Assembly: GCA_046262295.1 (NCBI GenBank)
Contig: JBHENC010000009.1
Span: 62,001-126,000 of the forward strand
Direction of reading: 5' to 3'
Source: JBHENC01 sp046262295
GTDB taxonomy: Bacteria > Acidobacteriota > Blastocatellia > Pyrinomonadales > Pyrinomonadaceae
Length of the DNA: 64,000 nt
Every line of letters begins with the position of its first letter. Positions within the stretch are counted from its first letter, which is position 1. This document shows, in pieces, positions 41,721 through 51,134 of the stretch. The notes below the pieces were generated by a model, which saw only the letters and a program-made list of their open reading frames with translations, did not search any database and was not told the origin of the DNA. Both the position numbers and the translations under genes were made by a program.

Positions 41721-43109
41721 TCAGGATGCGACGAGCGCGGGCACGTCTATGTGGTATTTTCTGATCTTGCTGTAAAGGCGGGGGCGGTAGATGCCTAAGA
41801 GGTTGGCGGCCGCTTGTTTGTTGCCGCCGGTGCGCTGCAAGGTCTTTTCGATGACGAGCTTTTCGATGTCTTCGAGCGTCATATTCGGCGGCACGTCCCA
41901 TCCCAATCCCTGTGCCGTTCCTTCGGGCATCGCGCCATTCTCAAACGGCAAATCCTGCGGCTCGATCTTGCTGCCTTTGGCGAGCAGCACGGCGCGTTCG
42001 ATGACGTTCTGGAGTTCGCGCACGTTGCCCGGCCAGAGGTGCGCGAACAAACGCTGGTACGCCGCCTGTGAGATGCCCGTGATGGGACGCTCGTACTTGC
42101 GCGCGTACTCGTGCAGGAAGTGGTCTGTGAGCAGTTGGATGTCTTCGGTTCGTTCGCGCAGGGGCGGAACGTGAATCGTGATGGTGGAGATTCTGTAAAA
42201 GAGATCATCGCGCAGCATCCCGTCGCGGATGGCGTCCGCCGGTGGGCGATTCGTCGAAGAGATCAAGCGAAAATCAACGGCGTAGGTCTTCTCCGATCCG
42301 ATCTTGCGATAGCTGCGTTCCTGTAACACGCGCAGAAGTTTCGGTTGCAGCTCGACGGGCATTTCGGCGATTTCGTCGAGCAAGAGCGAGCCGCCCGCCG
42401 CGTGTTGGACAAGCCCTTCCTTATCGGCGTGCGCGCCCGTGAACGCGCCCTTTGTGTGGCCGAAGAGTTCGGATTCGATCAACTCTTTGGGCAGCGCGGC
42501 GCAGTTCACTTTGATAAAAGGTTTCTTGGAACGCAGCGAATTGTAGTGAATCGCGTTGGCGATCAACTCTTTGCCCGTCCCGCTTTCGCCGACGATCAGG
42601 ACGTTGGCATCCGATTTGGCGACCGATTCGATGGTCTCGTAAATCATCTGCATCTGCTTGGACGCACCGATGATGTTGAAATACTCGGCGCGCGTCGAAA
42701 GCTGGCGGCGCATACTCTCGGTTTCCGCCATCAATTCGCGCCGCTCCAGCGCCTTTTCGACAAGCGGGTGCATCTGCTCGAAATCGAAAGGTTTCTCGAC
42801 GAAGTAGAATGCGCCCGCTTTGGTCGCTTCCACCGCGCGCGTGACCGTGCCGAAGCCTGTTACGACGATCACTTCCGTCGCCGGACGCACCTCTTTCATG
42901 TGCCGCAAAACGGCGAGGCCGTCCATGTCGGGCAGTTGCAAATCACAGATGGCGAGCTGATGCCCGCCGCGATCAAAAAGCTCTATCGCTTCGGCTCCGG
43001 TCGCCGCCGTGTCCACCGTGTAACCTTCTTCGACCAGATTCTGCTTGAGAGAATCGGACATCATCGGTTCATCGTCTATCACAAGAATGCGTGCGTCTTT
43101 ATGTTCCAC
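41721..43109 (-). CDS. Sigma-54-dependent response regulator, NtrC family
   Basis: The product has 462 residues. It comprises a receiver (phosphoacceptor in AICDLQLPDMDG), an AAA+ domain with VGESGTGKE, GAFTGA (the sigma-54 contact loop), and LLLDEIAEM, then a Fis-type helix-turn-helix (AAANLLGIYRPRLYSKIRKY). It activates transcription from sigma-54 promoters. The degenerate kinase gene lies 89 bases upstream on the same strand and is the likely partner. Confidence 0.93.
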   Translation of the reverse strand: MEHKDARILVIDDEPMMSDSLKQNLVEEGYTVDTAATGAEAIELFDRGGHQLAICDLQLPDMDGLAVLRHMKEVRPATEVIVVTGFGTVTRAVEATKAGAFYFVEKPFDFEQMHPLVEKALERRELMAETESMRRQLSTRAEYFNIIGASKQMQMIYETIESVAKSDANVLIVGESGTGKELIANAIHYNSLRSKKPFIKVNCAALPKELIESELFGHTKGAFTGAHADKEGLVQHAAGGSLLLDEIAEMPVELQPKLLRVLQERSYRKIGSEKTYAVDFRLISSTNRPPADAIRDGMLRDDLFYRISTITIHVPPLRERTEDIQLLTDHFLHEYARKYERPITGISQAAYQRLFAHLWPGNVRELQNVIERAVLLAKGSKIEPQDLPFENGAMPEGTAQGLGWDVPPNMTLEDIEKLVIEKTLQRTGGNKQAAANLLGIYRPRLYSKIRKYHIDVPALVAS

Positions 43110-43198
43110 TTCTGCTTTACTCCTCGGAAAAGCAACTATCGGTTGTCGGGTTTAAGTGCAAAAAACTAAAAATTTAGAGACTTCTGAGAATAAAGAAA

Positions 43199-43900
43199 TC
43201 ATTCCGCCGGAGACTTGGATTCAGCCGCGAACGGCAGGCGAACGCGGAGAATGTTGGCTTCGTAGCCGGTCGTGCCGTCGTGCGCTTCGATTATTTTAGC
43301 GGCGAGCGACAAACGCAGCCCGTTGCTGCCAGCGAAGGAATGGAACGGGTCTGTATCTGCGTCCTGCGTTTGAACTCCGTGCCATTCAACGACGGCATCG
43401 GGCGGCACGTCTCCCGCCGGTTGATCCTGCGAGAGACGAATCGTTAGCGAAGTGGCCTCCGTATTTGGCGTCGGCAGTATAATCAGCGCGCCAATCGTGA
43501 TTGCCTGAAAAGCTTCGGTGAGCGCCGCCGCATCGAATTCGCCCGCCAGTGATTCGGCCTGCGTCTCAAGATTAATTGCTCCGCTGCCTTCTCGCGCCAA
43601 AACTGTGTTGATGATCTTAACGAGGTCTGTGTGCGGCTGCCGCCGTAACTCGACGGGGCGGCCATAGCGCACGAGCGTCGTCATATCCGTTGCCGCGCGC
43701 TCGAGTCCGGCGATTAATTTAGCGACGGTTTCCTGCTCATCCGCCGGACGTTCGCTTTTCTCCATCCGCTTACGCAGAAACGTGGCATAGAGTTTGAGAC
43801 CGTTGAGCTGATTCTTCAGATCATGGACGATTTGCACGGAAGCGCGCCCGAGATTTTGCAGGGTCTCTGCGTCGTGTAAGTCCGATGTTAATTGCTTCAT
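43199..43900 (-). CDS. Short histidine-kinase-like protein with degenerate ATPase domain
   Basis: The product has 233 residues. IVHDLKNQLNGLKLY near residues 24-38 is an H-box with a candidate phospho-His. The C-terminal domain ends in SNGLRLSLAAKIIEAHDG, an eroded version of the kinase G2 box, and a clear N-box is not seen. It may be a phosphatase or phosphotransfer protein for the NtrC-type regulator that follows, not an active kinase. No sensor or membrane domain is present. Confidence 0.7.
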   Translation of the reverse strand: MKQLTSDLHDAETLQNLGRASVQIVHDLKNQLNGLKLYATFLRKRMEKSERPADEQETVAKLIAGLERAATDMTTLVRYGRPVELRRQPHTDLVKIINTVLAREGSGAINLETQAESLAGEFDAAALTEAFQAITIGALIILPTPNTEATSLTIRLSQDQPAGDVPPDAVVEWHGVQTQDADTDPFHSFAGSNGLRLSLAAKIIEAHDGTTGYEANILRVRLPFAAESKSPAE

Positions 43901-43945
43901 TTGTTAGCGGGCTGCGGAAGCGTTGCGTTTTTCAGACGCCTGCGT

Positions 43946-43975
43946 TTGACAGGAAATTCAGACAACGTGTATGAA
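43946..43975 (+). promoter_or_regulatory. Candidate sigma-70 promoter for the receiver gene at 44125
   Basis: TTGACA (43946-43951) and TATGAA (43970-43975) are separated by 18 bases. It lies about 150 bases upstream of the plus-strand receiver gene. The long leader that this implies makes it tentative. Confidence 0.35.
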
Positions 43976-44124
43976 TTAAGCCCAAGTTAAATATAAATAA
44001 GTGTTGTGTTTCGATGCGATATCTTAACAAAAAAGCTCTGCGTATGCTAGTCATGCGGCGGCATAGCGCGACAAAATAAAATTATTGGAAAGCTCTGCAG
44101 GCAATCATAGGAAGAGGAACGACG

Positions 44125-44508
44125 ATGGGCGACAGCTCAAATCAAAAAGTCATGGTAGTTGAAGATTTTGAGGATAACCGCTTTATGATGAGGCGTTTAC
44201 TGGAGATGAGCGGTTACAGCGTAGTGGAGGCAATGAATGGTGAAGAGGCCGTCGAGATAGCGCGGCGCGAGCAACCCAACTTGATTTTAATGGATTTGAG
44301 TTTGCCGCTTCTCGACGGGCTAGCGGCAACGCGACGTATACGCGAGCACGTAGAGCTACGCAGTGTGCCGATTGTCGCCGTCTCCGCACATGATACTGCG
44401 GATTTTCATGCCGACGCACTCGCCGCCGGATGTAACGATTACGTAACCAAACCAATTGACTTCGATCAATTAGAAGAGCTTTTAGGACGCTTGCTGCCGA
44501 AGAAGTGA
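44125..44508 (+). CDS. Single-domain response regulator (CheY/DivK-like)
   Basis: The product has 127 residues. The receiver residues are complete: VVEDFEDN (acidic pocket), LILMDLSLPLLDG (phosphoacceptor), a Ser in VAVSAHD and the Lys in VTKPIDF. No output domain is present. AGGAAGAGGA lies upstream. It is followed after 33 bases by the RsbRD-N protein and then a large sensor kinase, so it is probably part of one signalling operon. Confidence 0.92.
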   Translation: MGDSSNQKVMVVEDFEDNRFMMRRLLEMSGYSVVEAMNGEEAVEIARREQPNLILMDLSLPLLDGLAATRRIREHVELRSVPIVAVSAHDTADFHADALAAGCNDYVTKPIDFDQLEELLGRLLPKK

Positions 44509-44541
44509 GGCTCTTTCCTGAACCTTAATTAACGTGCTTCT

Positions 44542-45060
44542 ATGTCCGACGACCGCTTCGCCGCTCTTATCAGGAAACACGAGGAAGCGATTACGCGCGC
44601 TTTTGTCGAAGAAGTTTACAAAGACCGGCGCACGGATTTGCAACTCGCGCTTTCCTATGAGCAATTAATCAATTTTCTGCCCGATCTGCTCGACGATCTG
44701 GCGCGTCTGCTGGATAAAAACACCGACTACGGCGAAATAATAGATACGGCGCGGCGTTTGCGCGCTCATGCTCAGGTGCGCTTTCATCAAGGTGTGCTGC
44801 TGGATGAGGTGGCACGCGAGTTGAGTATATTTCGCAATGTATTCAGCGATTTTTTGTGCCGGGAAGCCGGTGGCGCAACACGTGAGGATGCTTGGGAAAT
44901 GTGCCGGGCGCTGCGTCTTGCGGATCGTTTGATTGACGAATTGAGCGTGCAGGCGACGGTGATTTACGCCGCAAGTATGCGCCCCCCGATTAAGACCCGC
45001 ACCTCCATCTGGCCGCCGCCGCGCCGCCGCAAAACGGATTTTAGTGATGAATCGTCGTGA
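44542..45060 (+). CDS. RsbRD-type N-terminal domain protein
   Basis: The product has 172 residues. An all-helical domain begins FAALIRKHEEAITRAFVEEV and contains RRLRAHAQVRFHQGVLLDEV, as in the non-haem globin-like N-terminal domain of RsbR/RsbRD stressosome proteins. The STAS domain is missing, so it is a free-standing sensor. Its end overlaps the following kinase gene by 14 bases, indicating coupled translation and joint function. Confidence 0.75.
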   Translation: MSDDRFAALIRKHEEAITRAFVEEVYKDRRTDLQLALSYEQLINFLPDLLDDLARLLDKNTDYGEIIDTARRLRAHAQVRFHQGVLLDEVARELSIFRNVFSDFLCREAGGATREDAWEMCRALRLADRLIDELSVQATVIYAASMRPPIKTRTSIWPPPRRRKTDFSDESS

Positions 45061-47443
45061 GGGACATATTCGTAGAGCAATACCTTTCCCGCGTAGCGTC
45101 CGTGCCAAGCTGCTGGTCATACTGGTCGCATTATCGCTGCCGCTGCTGATCGTCAGCCTCAATCAAATTAACAATTATCGCCGCAGCTTGGACGACCAGA
45201 CGGCGATTATCGCGCGCATTGAAACAGCGGCGGCAGCAAGCGCGCTCACCTCTTGGCTTGAAGACCATCCAGCCGTTGTCGCCAAACCGGACACGCTTGC
45301 CCCCGACGACGCCAGCAAATTGAGCGCGTTGCTTCAAAGAAGCGCGACCGCGAACGCCAGTACAGACATCGCCGTTTTCGACGCGCAGGGCAAAATCGTG
45401 CCCGTCTCTTCTGCGCCCGTGCCGACTTTCCTAAAGCAGGCGGAAAATCTATCCGATGCGACACGATTGATGTGGAGCGACGGCGTGGAGCGCGTAACCA
45501 GCACCGCGCGCGTCGAGCCTTACGGCTGGAACGTGGCGATTGGCCTTCCCGTGCTGGAAAACAGCGTCGCAGGCCATGCACTTCTGACGCTCGCGGCGAC
45601 ATGGGCGGCGACGCTGCTGGCTTCTGCGCTGCTACTGGTGTGGGCTGTCACACGCTTTACAAAACCTTTACGTAAGCTTGCCGCCTCCGCTTCGACGCTC
45701 GGCGATGGGCAGTTGCAGGAGCGCGTGGCGGTTGAAACGGACGACGAAGTGGGCGCGCTGGCCGAAGGCTTCAACGTCATGGCCGCGCATCTCGAAAGCA
45801 AGTTTGACGAATTGCAAACGCAGGGAGCCTTTATCGAAGAGGTGCTCGACGGATTGCCGCTCGGTGTCGCCGTGCTCGACGCGAGCCTGATAGTGCGCAA
45901 AGCCAATCCGACTTTCGCCAAATTCGTCGGAGGCGATCCGGCGGCGCTTAAAGGGCGCGGCCTTTATGAAGCGGCGGCGGGACTTGCCGTGCTCAGCGAT
46001 GTGGTTGAAGACGTGCGCCGCACGCGCAAACCGTTTGTGACTTATAGCCTGCCCCTCACTTTAGTCGCGCCCGCCAAAGCGAGCGGAGCGAAGATTGAAC
46101 AAACGAACTTTTGGGACGTAACGCTCTGGCCGGTTACCGAGCGCGGCGCTGAACGCGGCGATCTGGTCGTGATTATGTCGGAAGTCTCAAAGCGCGTGCG
46201 CGCCGAAAAACTCGCTACCTCCGCTTTCGCTTCCGAACGCGCGCGTGCCGCAGAACTTGCGAGCGTCATCAATCAGATGAGCGAAGGCGTTATCATCATT
46301 GACCGACAGGAGCGGTATCGTATCAACATCGCGGCGGCTGGGATCATCGGGCGCAAGCCGAGCGAATTTCGTGACGGCGTGCAGGCGCTAATTGCAGACC
46401 TCGCCCTGCGAAACATGGACGGGCACGAAATCCCGGAAATGGAGACGCCGCTCGCCCGCGCGCTACGCGAGCGCCAGCAGGTAGAAGACGAACCTTTGAA
46501 GATCGTGCGCGACGATGGCGAAACGCGGGTCGTTGCCTTGAGCGCGACACCGCTGGTCGGCGAAGATGGCGAGCCGGAAGGCGCGGTGGCGGTCTTCCGC
46601 GACATCACGGAAAAAGTCGAGCAGCACGCGGAACTGGTTGCCGCCTACGAGCGTTTGCGCGAGCATGACCGCCTGAAGTCGGCCTTTGTCTCAAACATCA
46701 GCCACGAACTGCGCACGCCCTTGAACGTCATCATGGGATTGTGCCAACTGCTCGAACGCGATACTCAACTTCCGCTTGCGCCGCTACAGGATGAAGCCGT
46801 CAGACGCATGGAGCGAAACGCGCGCGCGCTGCTCGAACTCGTCAACGATCTGCTGGACTACTCGCGGCTTGAGTCAGGGCAGGCGGCGCTGCGCCTCGAG
46901 ACTGTTGATGTGGCGAACGCAATTCAGGGAATCGCAGCGAATTATCTGTCCGAGGCGGAGAACAAGGGAATCGCTTTGCAGATTAACGCTTCGCAGGAGA
47001 TCGGCGATATCGTAACCGACAGACATAAGCTGTCACAGGTGCTCTCCAATTTAATCGGCAATGCGATTAAGTTTACTTCCGCCGGAACAGTGGCGGTCAA
47101 CGCCGCCGCGCTCGATGCCGAACGCTGGTATGTGGAAGTCAGCGACACCGGCATCGGAATGTCGAGTGAAGCACTCTCTTACATTTTCGACGAGTTCCGG
47201 CAGGTTGACGATAGACTCGCGCGCGCTTACGGCGGAACCGGACTGGGTTTAGCGATTACGCGCAAAATCGTTGAATTGCTCGAAGGCGAAATCACCGTTG
47301 AAAGCAAGCCGGATGAAGGCAGCCGCTTTCGCCTCACGTGGCCGCGCGCGATACGCCAGCACACCGGCACAGGCTCGCTCGCCGACCGCGCTGTGCCCGA
47401 CCCCGCGATTCAATCCGCCGCCTTGCGCGCCCGCGCGCGATAG
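45047..47443 (+). CDS. Membrane sensor histidine kinase with HAMP and PAS domains
   Basis: The product has about 798 residues. Two membrane segments (about 25-45 and 180-202) enclose an extracytoplasmic sensor. A HAMP domain follows (ITRFTKPLRKL type, about 203-255), then two PAS-type regions (about 270-390 and 405-535), HisKA with SNISHELRTPLNVIMG near 555, and HATPase_c with NAIKFTSAGTV, DTGIGMS and GGTGLGLAITRKIVELL. A GTG at 45044 is an alternative start. It probably acts with the receiver and the RsbRD-N protein upstream. Confidence 0.92.
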   Translation: MNRREGHIRRAIPFPRSVRAKLLVILVALSLPLLIVSLNQINNYRRSLDDQTAIIARIETAAAASALTSWLEDHPAVVAKPDTLAPDDASKLSALLQRSATANASTDIAVFDAQGKIVPVSSAPVPTFLKQAENLSDATRLMWSDGVERVTSTARVEPYGWNVAIGLPVLENSVAGHALLTLAATWAATLLASALLLVWAVTRFTKPLRKLAASASTLGDGQLQERVAVETDDEVGALAEGFNVMAAHLESKFDELQTQGAFIEEVLDGLPLGVAVLDASLIVRKANPTFAKFVGGDPAALKGRGLYEAAAGLAVLSDVVEDVRRTRKPFVTYSLPLTLVAPAKASGAKIEQTNFWDVTLWPVTERGAERGDLVVIMSEVSKRVRAEKLATSAFASERARAAELASVINQMSEGVIIIDRQERYRINIAAAGIIGRKPSEFRDGVQALIADLALRNMDGHEIPEMETPLARALRERQQVEDEPLKIVRDDGETRVVALSATPLVGEDGEPEGAVAVFRDITEKVEQHAELVAAYERLREHDRLKSAFVSNISHELRTPLNVIMGLCQLLERDTQLPLAPLQDEAVRRMERNARALLELVNDLLDYSRLESGQAALRLETVDVANAIQGIAANYLSEAENKGIALQINASQEIGDIVTDRHKLSQVLSNLIGNAIKFTSAGTVAVNAAALDAERWYVEVSDTGIGMSSEALSYIFDEFRQVDDRLARAYGGTGLGLAITRKIVELLEGEITVESKPDEGSRFRLTWPRAIRQHTGTGSLADRAVPDPAIQSAALRARAR

Positions 47444-47527
47444 CGCAAACTTAAAAGCGTAGACTTATTCTGCGAACATTTGTTTTCGACTTTAGATGCC
47501 GTCCGAACACCTTTTGAGAGATGTGCC

Positions 47528-48037
47528 ATGTCAACCACCGAACCGAACGCCGTCGCCGTTGATTCTTCGCGCCGCACAATTTTTATTATCGTCGGCGGGA
47601 TCGGAATTGTTTTGTTCGCCGGACTCTTTTATTTAATGAGCCGCCCGGATCGAAGCGGTGCGGGTGTTGGGACGCTGCGTCTGGAAGGCGCGTTGCGCGC
47701 CGGGTCGCCGGACTTCGAGAAGTACGTCGGCCTCGTTAAAGTTGACGCGCCGGAAGCGACGGAAGGCACGCGCGCCATCGGCGACATCGTGATGACTTTG
47801 ACGACGACGGTGCGCAACTTTTCGGGGCGCACCATCAGCGGGCTTGAGATGCGCGCGGCGGTCGTTGATCTTGCGGGCAAGCCCGTCAAAGAGCGCACAG
47901 TGATCGTCATTCCCGGCAGGCAACCCGCGCTTGAGCCGAACAAAACCATCAACGTGCCGGTGATGCTCGAAGGCTTCAGCAAAACGGACACGCGCGCCAA
48001 TATTAAAATGGAAGTGACGGGGCTGCTCTTTAAGTAA
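47528..48037 (+). CDS. Membrane-anchored hypothetical protein
   Basis: The product has 169 residues. One membrane segment (TIFIIVGGIGIVLFAGLFYL, about 18-37) is followed by an extracytoplasmic beta-sandwich, in which IGDIVMTLTTTVRNFSGRTI and later RAAVVDLAGKPVKERTV fit the FxxG/DUF2393- or DUF3426-like pattern of strand pairs seen in small Ig-like domains. The exact family is uncertain. The ATG at 47528 gives the expected short cytoplasmic N-terminus. Confidence 0.65.
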   Translation: MSTTEPNAVAVDSSRRTIFIIVGGIGIVLFAGLFYLMSRPDRSGAGVGTLRLEGALRAGSPDFEKYVGLVKVDAPEATEGTRAIGDIVMTLTTTVRNFSGRTISGLEMRAAVVDLAGKPVKERTVIVIPGRQPALEPNKTINVPVMLEGFSKTDTRANIKMEVTGLLFK

Positions 48038-48072
48038 AGAAGTAAAGACGCCGATTGATTGATGAAGGTGGC

Positions 48073-49029
48073 TTAACGATTGGCGGACACTTCGCGTATG
48101 AACAGTTCTTCGAGCGATTGCTTAATCGGTTGAATCGAGACGAGTCGCCCGCCTGCCTGCCTCAGCACTGCCAGCACCGCATCAATCTCCCGCTCATCAT
48201 TGACTTCAATGCGCGCTCCGTTGCTCGTTGACGTTACGTCGGATTCATTGAGCCGGGGAAGCAATCCTCGCATCGTTTTCGCATTGACGCCCGCCGTTAG
48301 AATCTCGAAGCGATTGCCTTGATCGTGTCCCGCGCTGCGTTCGCGCAGTTCTTCGATTCGTCCCAGCTCGACGAGCCGCCCGCGATTCATAATGGCGACG
48401 CGGTCACATAACACTTCGACATCGGAGAGAATATGCGAGCAGAGGAAAACCGTGCGGCCTTCCTCACGAAGCGATGCGATAAGGTCGCGCGTTTCGCGTC
48501 GCCCGACGGGATCAAGCCCGCTCATCGGTTCATCCAGAAACACGATTTCAGGATCGCCGACAAGCGACTGCGCCAGCCCGACGCGCTGAAGCATCCCCTT
48601 CGAGAATTTGCGCAACTGTTTGTCCCATGCCGCTTCGTCCAGATGCACGCGCGCCAGTAATGCCGCCGCGCGGCGTCGTCGCTCCACCGCGTTGTAGCCG
48701 AAAAGCTCCGCGCAGTAGTCCAGAAATTCGCGTGCCGTCAGATAATCGTAGAAGTAAGGATTCTCCGGCAGATAGCCAATCGCGCGGTGCATACCGACAT
48801 CATTGATATCGCGTCCGAGAATGCGCGCCCCGCCCGCGCTCGGATAAACAAGCCGCATCAAAAGTTTCAGCGTCGTCGTTTTGCCTGCGCCGTTTGCTCC
48901 TAGAAAGCCGAAGATTTCGCCTCGCTCGACCGTCAACGAAAGACCGTCCAGCGCACGCACCTTGCGCTTACGCCAGAAGCCCACTTCGTAATCTTTCGTC
49001 AGATTCTCGATTTCGACAACTGTTGACAT
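48073..49029 (-). CDS. ABC transporter ATP-binding protein (ABC-2/CcmA type)
   Basis: The product has 318 residues. Walker A is FLGANGAGKTTTLKLLM, the Q-loop segment IGYLPENPYFYDYLT, the signature FSKGMLQRVGLAQSL (FSKGM in place of LSGGQ, usual in this subfamily) and Walker B PEIVFLDEPMSGLDP. The last 90 residues form the DUF4162-like C-terminal domain. It probably energises the permease encoded at 50122-51003. Confidence 0.92.
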   Translation of the reverse strand: MSTVVEIENLTKDYEVGFWRKRKVRALDGLSLTVERGEIFGFLGANGAGKTTTLKLLMRLVYPSAGGARILGRDINDVGMHRAIGYLPENPYFYDYLTAREFLDYCAELFGYNAVERRRRAAALLARVHLDEAAWDKQLRKFSKGMLQRVGLAQSLVGDPEIVFLDEPMSGLDPVGRRETRDLIASLREEGRTVFLCSHILSDVEVLCDRVAIMNRGRLVELGRIEELRERSAGHDQGNRFEILTAGVNAKTMRGLLPRLNESDVTSTSNGARIEVNDEREIDAVLAVLRQAGGRLVSIQPIKQSLEELFIREVSANR

Positions 49030-49060
49030 AGGTTTGAAGAATAGCGGTCAGAAGTTTGAA

Positions 49061-49088
49061 GTCAAGAGTCTGGAGTCAAGAGTCTGGA
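49061..49088. repeat. Two exact 14-bp tandem repeats
   Basis: GTCAAGAGTCTGGA occurs twice in direct tandem between the ATPase gene and the TPR gene. No function is evident; it resembles short intergenic repeats of other kinds in this window. Confidence 0.7.
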
Positions 49089-49156
49089 ATTTGGATACAG
49101 CATAATTTGTGTTCGCTGCTTGATTCGCGTGTGGAATCCATAATCTGTTTTTACAT

Positions 49157-50125
49157 TCACTTATAAGGAACTTTGGACTGAAAATCGAGGTCTACGTCGC
49201 AGCCGCCGTTGCGTAAAACGTAGGGCGTGCCCGCCGGATCGAGGGGCGCGCCCGATGCTTCAATCCTGAGCCGTGCGGTTCGCAGTGTCGCCGCCACGTC
49301 CTTCCATGTCGAGACACAGCGTCCCGTGCGCGATTTGTAATCAGAGAGCGCGCGGCGGATTGCGTCGCGCTCGTCAAACGACGCGAGTTGCAGCAGGCGG
49401 CGCGCGGCCATCTCTTTAACCTGCTCGTCGCTCGCTTCATTCATCATCCGCGTGTACATCTCTCCGGCAAGCTGGCGGCTGCCGCCTTCCGCCGTCAGTC
49501 GCGCGCTCAATGCCAGCATCCACTTCGGCGCGTCGCGCAGTTTCGCGCCCGCTCCGTAAGCTGCGCTCGCCGCCGTGTAGTCCTGTTGCTGCCAGTAGAT
49601 GTAGCCTAGATGCTGGTAGAGACGCCATGCTTCGGGATTGGCCGCAATGCCTTTTTTGAGCAGCGTGATGGCGGCCTCTTCGTTGACCGCCGGGAGCACC
49701 AGTGCGGCGTATTCATAAGCCGGTATGAATTGCGGATCGAGCGTCGTCGTCGCATCGAGAAGCGGCGCAAGCAGTCTTAAATCGAGCGGGCTTAGATCGT
49801 CTAACTGAATGCTGCCGAGGCCGCCGTGAGCGATAATCTTGCGCCCGACATATTGCAGCGCACGCATCCAGTACCAATCCGCGATAAGACCGTTGAAGCC
49901 CAAACTCAAACGTCTTGCCGTTGCGCCTGAAACATACAAACGCTCTTCTTCAAGGCGCGCGTCAATTGGCGGGCGATGTGCGTCCGTCCAACGCGCGAGC
50001 GCAACGACAGAGAAGAAGCCGAGTAAAATTATTAAGCACAGCGCAGCGGTCTTTCCCTTTGCGTCGAAGCGCCGTCTATCGGGAGAGACGTTAGCGAACG
50101 GATTGTTTCCGGCGTGCGGCGTCAT
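49157..50125 (-). CDS. Membrane-anchored TPR-like protein of an ABC transporter operon
   Basis: The product has 322 residues. One membrane segment near 27-46 (TAALCLIILLGFFSVVAL) precedes a helical-repeat region (PAYEYAALVLPAVNEEAAIT, WRLYQHLGYIYWQQQDYTAA) of TPR type, and a C-terminal part with CDVDLDF. The start ATG overlaps the stop of the permease gene (ATGA), so the two are translated together; the upstream extension of the frame is inside the permease gene and not real. Confidence 0.8.
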   Translation of the reverse strand: MTPHAGNNPFANVSPDRRRFDAKGKTAALCLIILLGFFSVVALARWTDAHRPPIDARLEEERLYVSGATARRLSLGFNGLIADWYWMRALQYVGRKIIAHGGLGSIQLDDLSPLDLRLLAPLLDATTTLDPQFIPAYEYAALVLPAVNEEAAITLLKKGIAANPEAWRLYQHLGYIYWQQQDYTAASAAYGAGAKLRDAPKWMLALSARLTAEGGSRQLAGEMYTRMMNEASDEQVKEMAARRLLQLASFDERDAIRRALSDYKSRTGRCVSTWKDVAATLRTARLRIEASGAPLDPAGTPYVLRNGGCDVDLDFQSKVPYK

Positions 50126-51003
50126 TTGAAGTTGCGGCGATTGAAGATCAGGGTTGCGGCGGCCAGCAGAACCGCGATGTACACGCAAGCGTAAAGCAGC
50201 GCGGCGGCAATCAACGCGGGCGCGGGCGTTTGGCCGTATGCCGCCGGGGTGATGAAACTGTAATTGGCGAAGTTCGGCAGCAAATAGTAAAGCGCGGTGA
50301 AAAACCAACGCGCGCTCGTCGTTCCCATCGAACCGGCGAGCGTCTTTAAGTCCGCGCTAAAGTGGCTGATGATGAAGACGAAGAAAGTCAAAAGCGCGGA
50401 GAGCGCCGGGGAAGAGAATGAAGAAAAGAGCAACGCCACCGCCGTCAGAATCATTAACTCGAAATAGATGAGCAGCACGGCAGGCCAGATGCTTGCCGCG
50501 AGCGGAGTCCACCCGCGTTTGACGTAAACGAGCGCGAGCGATACGCCTGCGCCCATCACCGCGATGTTGACGAAGAGCGTCAGACACAAGCCCAGATATT
50601 TGCCCACGAGAAATTCGCCGCGCCCGACGGGTTTCGAGAAAATCGCGTAAACCGTGCGCCGCTCAAGCTCTTTGTAAACCAACCCGACGCCGACAAAAAT
50701 GGCGATGAACGCGCCGAACAACAAACTCGCGCTCAAGCCCAGATCAACGATAATCTTCGATTCCTGTCCCGCCGAAAGCTCGCCCAAAAATATCGCGCTC
50801 GCCGTCAGCAAGAGAACGAACAGCACAAGGTTATACAGCACGCGGTCGCGCACGGCTTCGCGGAAAGTGTTGCGCGTAATCGCGGCGATGCGCTGCATCC
50901 TCTGGCGCTCCGTCGCAAAGAACGACGGCACGCGGCGTTGCTCTTCAACAGTATTCCAGTGCGGTGCGGGATCGATAATCTGCTCGGTTCTTTTCAGGAG
51001 CAT
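50122..51003 (-). CDS. ABC-2 type transporter permease
   Basis: The product has 293 residues. About 45 cytoplasmic residues are followed by six membrane segments, with RNTFREAVRDRVLYNLVLFV at the first and the ERRTVYAIFSKPVGRGEFLVGKYLG element typical of ABC-2/NosY-type permeases. It is coupled to the TPR protein gene by a 4-base overlap, with the ATPase gene downstream. The exported substrate is unknown. Confidence 0.87.
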   Translation of the reverse strand: MLLKRTEQIIDPAPHWNTVEEQRRVPSFFATERQRMQRIAAITRNTFREAVRDRVLYNLVLFVLLLTASAIFLGELSAGQESKIIVDLGLSASLLFGAFIAIFVGVGLVYKELERRTVYAIFSKPVGRGEFLVGKYLGLCLTLFVNIAVMGAGVSLALVYVKRGWTPLAASIWPAVLLIYFELMILTAVALLFSSFSSPALSALLTFFVFIISHFSADLKTLAGSMGTTSARWFFTALYYLLPNFANYSFITPAAYGQTPAPALIAAALLYACVYIAVLLAAATLIFNRRNFK

Positions 51004-51134
51004 ACAAAATTAGATGAATGCACGGTTGATGCGAAAAATTCCAAAGCACTTAAAAAATACATGGCATATCAGACGATGACGCGCGAACCGGATTTTAACC
51101 GTTAACCGTTTTCAGTCAAAGATATTTGTCTGAA

